A DNA stretch of 64,000 nt. Origin: JAIOQJ01 sp963718635. GTDB taxonomy: Bacteria; Planctomycetota; Planctomycetia; Gemmatales; Gemmataceae. A program made the position numbers and the translations under genes. A model generated the notes under the pieces. That model had not been told where the DNA came from and did not search any database. It saw only the letters and a list, made by a program, of their open reading frames with translations. This document shows positions 56,633 through 64,000 of the stretch, in pieces; the stretch's first letter is position 1; every line of letters begins with the position of its first letter. The stretch spans positions 2,604,001 through 2,668,000 of the forward strand of contig OY970367.1 of the NCBI GenBank assembly GCA_963718635.1, written 5' to 3'.

Positions 56633-57250
56633 TCAGAGACGCGACCCCTTGAGCAGAGCTTCGAAGTACCGCGAGACCTCTCGTTCCAAGTCCTTAACCG
56701 GGCGGAATTGACACGCCTCCAGCCAAGCCCCCTTTTCGCCCGGCAGATAGCAAAGTTGGCTGCCAGAAAACGTCTCCAGGAAAGGGATGGCCGTAGCTGG
56801 GTCGATCGACTGGCCCGGCTCGACCCAGATGCCGGTCTCGGACACCGGCGCCAGATCATCGCCGGCATGCAACCCGCCGGCCATATCGAATCCGTTCTCC
56901 CGGAACGACCCGATGACACCATACACCTTGCGGAGGAATGCGGGCAGATCGGCTCGGAGCGGCCTGCACCGGGGTAGGCTGATGGCCGGCTCGCCCTGCC
57001 AGTGGAACCGGAAGTATGGCCGGTAGGGTGAGTTGCCGGTCGAGTGGAACTGCAACTCATACCCGCCCTCGGCACACCCTTCCAATACCTTGCGAAGCCA
57101 CTTCGGGGAATCGGCATCCGCGAGTTTGGCGAAGAACTCCGGGCCAGTGCGGATGGCGAACACGTCCTGCTCTGTCAGCACGCTTCGGAACTCCGATGGG
57201 AGAGCGTCCACGTCCGGCTCGTACACCGTCGCCACTCGCAGAATGTGCAT
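56633..57250 (-). CDS. Hypothetical protein, SUKH/SMI1-like
   Basis: A 205-residue protein starting MHILRVATVYEPDVDALPSE, with FRSVLTEQDVFAIRTGPEFF, RPYFRFHWQGEPAIS, FRENGFDMAGGLHAGDDLAP and the C-terminal AIPFLETFSGSQLCYLPGEK, followed by a helix LEREVSRYFEALLKG. The end resembles the SUKH (SMI1/KNR4) fold, common in immunity proteins against toxins and expanded in planctomycetes; the evidence is modest. The C-terminal helix and terminal strand region are typical. It lies downstream on the same strand as another unrecognised gene. Confidence 0.5.
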   Translation of the reverse strand: MHILRVATVYEPDVDALPSEFRSVLTEQDVFAIRTGPEFFAKLADADSPKWLRKVLEGCAEGGYELQFHSTGNSPYRPYFRFHWQGEPAISLPRCRPLRADLPAFLRKVYGVIGSFRENGFDMAGGLHAGDDLAPVSETGIWVEPGQSIDPATAIPFLETFSGSQLCYLPGEKGAWLEACQFRPVKDLEREVSRYFEALLKGSRL

Positions 57251-57254
57251 CTCC

Positions 57255-57370
57255 GCGTGCCCTCCGCTGCCGAACGATCCACCCCAGCAGTGCCAGGGGG
57301 CTGCTGGACCTATGACCCGGGAAAAACCTACCTGTCCCCGCAGTCTGCTGCAGCGCCTGTGTCGGCATCT
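57255..57370. repeat. Gemmata-type intergenic repeat with ctgctgcag core
   Basis: A stretch containing gccgaacgatccaccccagc and agtctgctgcagcgcc. Diverged relatives are at 57845-57950 (gccgaacgacccatctcagc ... cgtctgctgcagtgac) and 58815-58880 (ggtctgctgcagcgccc). Each lies between genes of the minus-strand cluster and overlaps gene ends. Similar tails are familiar from Gemmata-like genomes. Confidence 0.5.
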
Positions 57371-57847
57371 GCTACCACTGCCCAATCGTGCACGATGCCC
57401 CCACTGCCAACCTCGAAGACCTCACCGATTACCCGGTCTCGATAGTACCACCAGTAGCCATCACTACTATTGCCGAAGGTGTCGATTCGGTGCCCTGACT
57501 CGAACTCAAGGGCCAAGTCAAGGAATGGCGACCCGATGGCTACTTGAACCAGAGCCGTGCGGTTCAGCGGATCGAACAGCGCGCACCACGTCTCCCACAG
57601 CGGCCGGTTGACCTCGGGTTTGTCTACGCCATCCAACACCGGCCAATCGGCGCTGCCGGTGATGAACCGACCCGCCAACGACAACCGCCACCGGCGGGTC
57701 GAGCCAAATGTAGGCCCGGCCCTTCTCGCGCGGCCCGCCATCGAACCGCAGCTTAAGCGAGTTGGTCGCCAACGATCGCTCGCAGGACTTCCCGACGAGT
57801 GACTGTAGAGCCGTTTGCAACTTGGCGCGAACATCATCCATCCGCAC
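57328..57847 (-). CDS. Hypothetical protein, one frameshift
   Basis: Two frames join near 57690. The first reads MRMDDVRAKLQTALQSLVGK, SLKLRFDGGPREKGRAYIWL; the second continues GRFITGSADWPVLDGVDKPE, LVQVAIGSPFLDLALEFESG, RIDTFGNSSDGYWWYYRDRV. The layout (an alpha helix, then strands with LRFD and LALEFESG..IDTF) resembles small single-domain proteins with an N-terminal helix that are frequent in Gemmata-type genomes, but I cannot name a family. The end of the frame passes into repeat sequence (ctgctgcag core). It ends 77 bases upstream of the SUKH-like gene. Confidence 0.5.
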
Positions 57848-58085
57848 CTCCCCGCCGAACGACCCATCTCAGCAGGCGGCGGGGCCGAGTGCGCCACGAA
57901 GTTGGGAAAGCCTACATGCCTCCGCCGTCTGCTGCAGTGACTGGTTCGGCCCGCCTTTGCCGCATCCTACTCGAACATGGCGAACTGTTCGCCGCGGCTC
58001 AACCACTCGCGACGGATCCTAAACAAGTCATTTCTGCGCCTTCGCTCTCGCCAAGGCGCAGCGTCGAACGCCCCGCAACCGCTAG

Positions 58086-58496
58086 CTATGGCGCCACCTC
58101 GAATGATGATCCGTCTTGAAGCCGGTAGATGCGGAAATGCCGGTCTAAGGTAAATACTCGTCGCCATCCAGTCGCCTCGGCGGCAGCCACCAAAGATGCG
58201 TCGGCCAAGTCCATCGGTAGGTCGCGGTACGTCCGCATTAGTTCGGCCATCCGAGCCCCTTCGCCGGGTCCGGCTTCGCGTATAACGACCTGCCCCGTGG
58301 CCATCCAACCCCACAGTTCAGCCTGTCCGGCCCACCCTGCCGCTCTACCGAGCAAGTACATAGCTTCGGACAGACACGGCCACGTTGTCACCAAAGGCCC
58401 GGCCGGGAGATCCGCCGCCGCTGCGACCGCCACCGAGTGGTATGGATCCCGGCGGTCGAGCAAGGCCACCAAGGGGCCGGCGTCAACCAGGATCAC
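58086..58496 (-). CDS. PIN-domain ribonuclease toxin
   Basis: A 136-residue PIN domain: MILVDAGPLVALLDRRDPYH (Asp5), LSEAMYLLG (Glu), MDLADASLVAAAEATGW (Asp) and VFTLDRHFRIYRL (Asp). The conserved acidic quartet of VapC-like toxins is complete. It overlaps the antitoxin-like gene before it by four bases, giving a coupled pair. Codon use is GC-richer by eye than in the genes upstream, as for its neighbours from 56.6 kb. Confidence 0.88.
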   Translation of the reverse strand: MILVDAGPLVALLDRRDPYHSVAVAAAADLPAGPLVTTWPCLSEAMYLLGRAAGWAGQAELWGWMATGQVVIREAGPGEGARMAELMRTYRDLPMDLADASLVAAAEATGWRRVFTLDRHFRIYRLQDGSSFEVAP

Positions 58497-58744
58497 GACC
58501 GAGCCGCCCGGCCCTCGGCCAAGCCGTCCGCGAATCGTCGGCCAGTGTTCTGAGAGAATGCCTCGCCAGACCCGGCCACCGCACCTACCCTGGCCCCGAG
58601 GTATTCCAGTAAGGAATCAGGCGGCGGGGTCGCCACCAAGGCCCGCAATTGATCAAGAGCTAGTGCCTCCGGCGTAGTGCCGCGGCGGGTAGCCTCAGCG
58701 GCCAGGGGAACCGCCAGTTCGTCCGGTACATCGATGGTCAGCAT
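58493..58744 (-). CDS. Antitoxin-like partner of PIN toxin
   Basis: An 83-residue protein starting MLTIDVPDELAVPLAAEATR, then RGTTPEALALDQLRALV, which is a ribbon-helix-helix-like N-terminus of an antitoxin. The acidic C-terminal tail SGEAFSQNTGRRFADGLAEG would bind the toxin. The start at 58744 is directly before the conserved strand; an earlier in-frame start would run through noncoding sequence. Function is inferred from the four-base overlap with the PIN gene. Confidence 0.78.
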   Translation of the reverse strand: MLTIDVPDELAVPLAAEATRRGTTPEALALDQLRALVATPPPDSLLEYLGARVGAVAGSGEAFSQNTGRRFADGLAEGRAARS

Positions 58745-59032
58745 GGCATACCTCCTACCACATTTTACTGGTTTCGGATCGGTCGTGCGAGTCCCACGAT
58801 GGCCGAACAATGGATGCAGGCTCCTACCCGCCAAGCCTATTTGCGCCACAGCTTGAGCCTCGGTCTGCTGCAGCGCCCAGGTCTGTTCCCTTCTAGGAAG
58901 ATCGGACGGTGCGTCTGCTTCGTCATCGTTTATGCTTTCAATTCGGATGGCTGCGCGTCTGCTTTATTGCCGCTAACGCTTCCGGCTTTGGATATCCATT
59001 CCGACTTGCTTTGCGATCTGAAGTCTTGGACG

Positions 59033-59071
59033 TAAAAAACGCCTGCCGGGTGGTCGATGCCGGCAGGCGTT
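59033..59071 (-). terminator. Rho-independent terminator of the anti-sigma gene
   Basis: On the minus strand, an inverted repeat with 12-base arms (59038-59049 and 59060-59071, core acgcctgccgg) and a ten-base loop is followed by TTTTTT. It lies 18 bases after the stop of the anti-sigma gene. It is the clearest classical terminator in the window. Confidence 0.9.
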
Positions 59072-59088
59072 CGAATGAGGTTGCGATT

Positions 59089-60409
59089 TTAGTTGATTGT
59101 TTGCAGCACGAGCATCAACGGCAAGGTGTTGGGCTTTCGTTCGCTTCGCTTATCCAAGAAGCTTTTGATCTCTTTGGAATTCTGCGGGAAGTGATTGGTG
59201 AGACCGTAAGGCAGTACGAGCGTGAGCTTGTCGCCGGCCCGTGCTCCCGCTTTCGGGAGATTGGCCGCTAACTGGGCCGCCGTCACGCTTTCGAGCGATC
59301 GGCGCGGGTCGATCGAGCTAAGCGCTTTCGGCTTCGGCAATTTCACCTGCGATACAGGAACGCCAAGAGCCTTTGCCAGCTCGGCGACATCGGCCGGCAG
59401 AAAAGGCGCGAGCATGAAGCGATCGAATTGGCCGTCGCCGGCTTTCTTCAGTTCGGCTTTCTTGTCGTCGGCGCCAAGCTGTTCCAGCAGTTGCGCGATT
59501 TCTTCAGCCGTCATGCTTTCGGTGAAATAGACATAATCGCTCTTCTGTTTCCTTTTGAGGCGATCTTGAGCGATGCCATCTATTAGCAGTTGTTGCCCAC
59601 GCGCTTTGAAGGCGGCGTTCAAAAGCTCGGCCGCCCGTGAGTTTTCTTTGCAGAACAGGTCAACGCGAATCACTTCGTCGCGCTTAAGTTCTTCACGCAG
59701 CTTTTGACGGGGATATTGCTGATCGAGATCCTTTAACTCCAACAAGAGTGGGAGCCGGATCTTGACAACGCGAAAAGGTTCCAATTCGGGCTGAGTCGGC
59801 GTCGCTACAATGTTATCGGTGTTGGTTGCAGGCCGTGGCCTTACGGTAATCAACTCCGGTTCAATAGCGGCAGGCATTTCTTTGACTAATGTGGATGGCT
59901 CCTCAGCGGGCTCTTTCTCCACCGGCTTAACGATTACTCGGTCACCGTTTACGTTCTTCGTTTCGATTTTCGGCGGATTCTTAACCGTCGGCGCCACCTT
60001 AGCGTTCGCCCGGTCGGGCTCCGGCAGATTGGCCATCTGCTTTTCGCTGGCGACAAAATAAATGAACGAGAACAGGCTGACGATGATAATCACGCTCGCC
60101 GCTGTGGCGATGCTGATCCAAGGGAGCAACCGTTGCGAATCCCAAGTCGGCTTACGGCGCGGCATCGGCAAGGGAGTCGGCATGATGCATCGCTGGTCGA
60201 TCGCGTTCAAAACGCTGGCAGCAAAGTCGTCGCCCGGCTGCGCCACCGGCAGACTGACGCAGGCGATGAGCGCAATTGCTAATGCGAGCGTGAAAAGTCC
60301 GTGCCTCGGCCGATTCCCGGAGGAGCTTATCGACCAGACGCCGCTCGGCGTTGGTCAATTCACCATCGATGGAAGCGGTCAGCAGTTCTTGCAGATGCAC
60401 GGGTAACAT
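59089..60409 (-). CDS. Anti-sigma factor-like membrane protein, one frameshift
   Basis: Reconstructed as about 440 residues. The N-terminal frame reads MLPVHLQELLTASIDGELTN, AERRLVDKLLRESAEARTFH and ISNCAHRLRQ, the anti-sigma N-terminal helical domain; after an indel near 60245-60275 the other frame continues LPVAQPGDDFAASVLNAIDQ. A membrane helix follows (LLPWISIATAASVIIIVSLF), then a Pro/Glu/Lys-rich linker and a large C-terminal domain of unknown fold. It lies 69 bases downstream of an ECF sigma gene, the usual arrangement. It likely holds the sigma factor at the membrane and releases it on an envelope signal. Confidence 0.78.
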
Positions 60410-60478
60410 TTTTGGCTCGACTTACTCCAAATGCAGTGTCACTTAATTTCAGTTGCGGAACCGAACGATCAAAACGCG

Positions 60479-61033
60479 CTAGCCCTTCTCAAGCAGATCG
60501 CGTAGCTCGACACGGGCGCGGTGCAATCGGCTGCGGATCGTCCCGATCGGCACATGAAGAATTTCGGCAATTTCTTCATACTTCTGGCCGTCGATGTCTT
60601 TGAGCACCAATACCGAACGATGCTCGGGCGATAGTCGATTCAACGCTGCCTGCAAAATCGCTTCTTCTTCCGTCCGTTCGAGATTCGCGCCGGGCGTGCT
60701 ATAGGCCGATTCATCGACCGGTTCCAGCCCATGTTGATCGTGATCCCAATCGAGCCGAACCCCCGCCCGGCGTTTCCGTTTCAGGGTGATCGCCGTGTTG
60801 AAGGCGATGCGATAAAGCCAGGTGAAAAACTCGGAGTCGCCCTTGAAGCTGTTCAGCGATTGATAAGCATTGAGGAAGGCATCTTGAACCACATCATAAG
60901 CGTCGTCCGCGTTATCGACTACCCGGTAGATCGCGTTGTATAAGCGATCCTGGTAACGGCGCACGATTTCGCCGAAGGCTGCCGACCGGCCTTGCAAGCA
61001 TTCCGCAATTAGTCGGCGGTCGTCTGTATTCAC
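60479..61033 (-). CDS. ECF sigma factor (RpoE-like)
   Basis: A 184-residue sigma-70 family protein. Region 2 spans IVRRYQDRLYNAIYRVVDNA, DDAYDVVQDAFLNAYQSLNS and the FFTWLYRIAFNTAI block. Region 4 is LSPEHRSVLVLKDIDGQKYE, EIAEILHVPIGTIRSRLHRA, an unmistakable HTH. Length is typical for the ECF group. The anti-sigma gene follows at 69 bases. The upstream 700 bases are repeat-rich, so its promoter was not identified. Confidence 0.96.
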   Translation of the reverse strand: MNTDDRRLIAECLQGRSAAFGEIVRRYQDRLYNAIYRVVDNADDAYDVVQDAFLNAYQSLNSFKGDSEFFTWLYRIAFNTAITLKRKRRAGVRLDWDHDQHGLEPVDESAYSTPGANLERTEEEAILQAALNRLSPEHRSVLVLKDIDGQKYEEIAEILHVPIGTIRSRLHRARVELRDLLEKG

Positions 61034-61736
61034 GACTATCTAACCTAAGATGCGCCGAACGGGAAATAGTTCCCGAAGTCGAGAGGAAGCGGACAGGCCG
61101 AAATGAAAATGCGCTGTCTTGATTGTGGCGCGAAGTTGGGTGGTTGTCAAATAGTTGCGAATACACGAGCTTGAGCCTGAAAGCGCTCCTCTGCGCAGAG
61201 CCTCCGCGTAGGGGCAAATGAGGATTTCACTTTTGCATCGCGCGTTTTCCCACGATTTTCTCGAGTTGGGGCTTCTGGAAATATTTCCAGAAGCTGCGCG
61301 GTTATAATGACGATCGATTGATCGACGTACGCTTGAACTTAGTGCAAGCGAGGCGCCTGCGGTACGGAGATCAAAAAGAGTTCGACAAGAAAACGCCGGC
61401 AAAAAATAAGAGTGGAATCAATTTACGGTTTCCTTTTTTGCCGCTATCTTTTTGTCGGGGGTTTGACAGAAAAGTCACCACAATAATTTAGGCGCTCTTA
61501 CACGACCTTGTGTTCCTTCCGCACGAATCCGCTGGCAGTAGCACAAGTTTCCAACTTGTGCACTTCCGCACAAGTTGGAAACTTGTGCTACTGCCGGACG
61601 AATCGCTCAGGCTCCTGGCTCGCCCAAAAGCACCGCCACGCCGCTTTTTTCTGCTTTTCCTGTTGCTCGAATTGCCGTCTACGGTTATGCGCCGCTTTCC
61701 AATCGGTCATTGAATAGTTTCGGGCAGGGGGATTCC
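61034..61736. other. Repeat-rich intergenic region
   Basis: No gene is seen. It has gggaaatagttcccgaag at 61061, a variant of the 6056-6144 repeat near 61181-61210, a perfect palindrome gcttctggaaatatttccag with its end at 61271-61294, the ttttttgccgctatcttttt motif near 61434, and two REP copies (gcacaagtttccaacttgtg) at 61539 and 61567. These groups match those at 51944-52860. Confidence 0.6.
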
Positions 61737-64000
61737 ATGAGCTTCGTCTCGTGGTTGGCACGGCTATTTCCGGGGGAGCGTCCGCGCGCGAACGCAAGAG
61801 GCAGACAGGAATGTCTGCCCCACGCTCGCCGTACGCGCTTGCAGGTGGAACGGCTCGAAGAGCGCGACATGTCCTCGACCGTTGGCTTGGCCGGCGGCGT
61901 GTTGACCGTGTTTGGCACGCCTCAACCCGATCGCATTTTGGTCTCGCTCGATCCTTCGCAAACGCAGATCGTGGTGCAGGATGATGGTCGGGTGATCGGC
62001 CGTTTTGCTACGGCGGCCGTCAACTCGATCAATGTATTCGCCGGCGATGGGAACGATCGCGTGCAGATCGCGCCCAAGTGCTGCAAGCCGCGTTGATCGA
62101 TGGCGGCAACGGCAAGAACACCCTAATCGCCGGCGGCGGGCCGACGACATTGGTCGGCGGCGATGGCAATAGCAAGCTCTACGGCGGCACGGGGACCACG
62201 ACTTTCCAGGGCGGCAGCGGCAACCAGCTCTTGGTCGGCGGCACCGGCGCTAATACCGGCGTAACCGGCACCGGCTCGAACCACGTGCAAAACGTTACCG
62301 CTGGGAACACGATCGTTACCAACCCGAAGGACAAAGTCCTCGTCAATAACCCCGATCCGACGATTATCTCGCAATCGATGACGACGATCACGGCCGCGGA
62401 AGTTCAGCAGTTGCTAATGCGCGCGACGGCAGCGACTTCCTCCGACGAATTCATCATCGCCATCGTCGATCGCAATGGCCGTATCCTGGGCGTCCGCGTC
62501 GATAACGGCGTCTCATCGACGATCACCAGTAATCCGGCGACCTTGACGTTCGCGATTGATGGGGCGGTTTCGGAAGCGATCACGGCCGCTTATTTCGCCA
62601 ATAACTCCGCTCCGCTGACATCGCGTACGGTGGGCTTCATCAGCCAATCGACAGTTACGCAGCGCGAAGTGGAATCGAACCCGAACATCACCAACCCGAA
62701 TTCAACGCTGCGTGGGCCTGGCTTTGTCGCCGCTGTTGGAACGGGCGCGCACTTCCCGCCCGGCATCCCGAACACGCCGGAAGTCGATCTGTTTGGCATC
62801 GAACACACCAACCGCGATAGTCTGATCAATCCCGGCGCCGATGGCATCAAAGGCACCGCCGACGACATCGCTCTGCCTGATCGCTTCAACATCAACCCGG
62901 CCTTTGTGCCTTCTGGCAAACAGATCTTTGTGCCGGGCGAATATGGGGCGGCCTCGGGCCTGTTCCCCGCTGCCACTTCGCGTGGCATCGGCACGCTGCC
63001 CGGCGGCATCCCGCTTTATAAGAACGGCACGCTTGTTGGCGGCATCGGCGTCTTTTTTCCTGGCCGTACCGGTTATGCTGATGAAGAGAACTCAGCGACA
63101 AGCACCACCCACGATCCTTCGAAACCCGATCGCGCCTTCGAGGCAGAGTATATCGCCTTTGCCGCCGCCGGAGGCTCGCGCGGCGCCGGCCAGTCAATCG
63201 GGACACTCGGCGGGGTGGCGCCGTTGACCGGCTTCGATCTACCTTTTGGCCGCATTGATCTCGTTGGCATCACGCTCGATATTTACGGCCCGGGCGGCAG
63301 TGAAGGCGTCAATCGACTCGTCGCTTATGGCCGCGCTTTCCATACCGGGAATGCGAATGCCGGCGTCTTCGAAAGTGTTGACCCCGCCCAGGACATAGCG
63401 CTCAATGGCCTGCCCGTCGCCGATGGCTGGCTGGTCACGCCGCACAACGGCGTCGGCATTTCAGCCGCCGAAGTGTCGTCGATCATCAACAATGGCATAC
63501 GGCAGGCCTGGGTAACGCGGGCCGCGATTCGGCTTCCACTCAATAGTGCAACGCGGATGGTCTTTGCCGTTACCGATATGGATGGCAACGTTGTCGGCCT
63601 ATATCGAATGCCCGATGCCACCGTTTTCTCGATTGATGTCGCGGTCGCCAAGGCGCGCAACGTCGAGTACTATGCCGACCCCTCGAAGTTGCAGCCGATC
63701 GATCAACTGCCGGGAGTCGCTCCAGGCATCGCCTTTTCCAATCGGAGCTTCCGATTCCTCGCGCTGCCGCGCTATCCTAGCGGCGCTGCAGTCTGCGCCT
63801 CCCGGCTATTTCTCGATCATCAACGATGGCGGTTCGGATTCACAGACCGGGTTGCAAGTTGGCCCACGCTTGCCGGCCAGCGCGTTCCAAAGCGTTTACG
63901 GCCACGATGCCTTCAACCCCGGCACTAACTTCCACGATAAGACCAATCTGGCGAACCAGAATGGCATCGTTTTCTTCCCGGGCAGCGCACCGCTCTATCG
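61737..64000 (+). CDS. Surface protein with GlcG/HbpS-like heme-binding domains, two frameshifts, 3' end outside window
   Basis: Starts at 61737 after a gggga site. The N-terminus MSFVSWLARLFPGERPR is followed by RLQVERLEERDMSST, the planctomycete LEERD-type surface-protein motif. An indel near 62085 leads to Gly-rich RTX-like turns (LVGGDGNSKLYGGTGTTTFQ and GGSGNQLLVGGTG). Two GlcG/HbpS-like modules follow: VQQLLMRATAATSSDEFIIA with VDRNGRILGVRVDN, and GIRQAWVTRAAIRLPLNSAT with VAKARNVEYYADPS and FSNRSFRFLALPRYPSGA. Near 63780 the frame shifts again and continues ALQSAPPGYFSIINDGGSDS to the edge. The protein is probably exported and may bind heme. A palindromic repeat, ggcagacaggaatgtctgcc, lies inside its 5' coding part, at 61801-61821. 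Confidence 0.78.

Overview
The window looks like a planctomycete chromosome, most likely of the Gemmata group. This is inferred from a DUF1559 pilin-like protein with the FTLIELLVVIAIIAVLIGLL leader, an N-terminal LEERD surface-protein motif, Tad/TadE genes, dense families of interspersed palindromes (including the repeat that translates as ASRERxRPE), CTGCTGCAG-type repeats and many toxin-antitoxin loci. No database search was possible, so the taxonomy rests on recognition of these traits.

Layout. 1-8.5 kb: an envelope-type locus with a partial gene, a pseudo-caspase membrane protein, a secreted protein with a carboxypeptidase-regulatory-like domain, and an IcmF/TssM-like plus DotU/TssL-like pair on the opposite strand. 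8.5-11.6 kb: trmB, a FabZ-like dehydratase, a small two-gene module and fdhD. 11.7-20 kb: a hicB remnant, a TadG/TadE pilus-type cluster, purF, an orphan higA and a DUF1559 protein. 20.4-27.1 kb: a YgiC-like ATP-grasp ligase and the complex I genes nuoJKLM, without nuoN downstream. 27.2-38.1 kb: a minus-strand block of an ABC-2 permease, an ABC protein with eroded ATPase motifs, a soluble FtsH-like AAA+ M41 protease, a 97-residue partner and a large unrecognised protein, split by a plus-strand RelE/Xre toxin-antitoxin pair. 38.5-46.8 kb: Xre/RES remnants, vapBC, dxs, ispA, xseB, xseA, a GT-C glycosyltransferase and a DUF4258/DUF2283 pair. 46.9-51.8 kb: a bipartite ABC exporter, an SGNH hydrolase and a DUF2293 protein. 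51.85 kb: a selenocysteine tRNA. 52-54.4 kb: the wreck of a type I restriction-modification locus containing a RAYT transposase and its palindromes. 54.5-61 kb: a PDZ protein, a 2Fe-2S protein, SUKH-like and PIN genes, and an ECF sigma/anti-sigma pair. 61.7 kb to the end: a surface protein with GlcG/HbpS-like domains.

A dominant technical feature is that about twenty genes, including purF, ispA, xseA and nuoL, are broken by frameshifts whose downstream frame continues the same protein. This is more easily explained by consensus indel errors than by decay, so such genes are given with their full reconstructed span. True remnants (hicB, Xre/RES, hsd, a PIN fragment) are listed as pseudogenes.

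The two best candidates for poorly described systems are the pseudo-caspase/DotU/IcmF locus at the left end and the FtsH-like/degenerate-ABC operon at 27-38 kb. Both combine recognisable machine parts with eroded catalytic motifs and partners I do not recognise.
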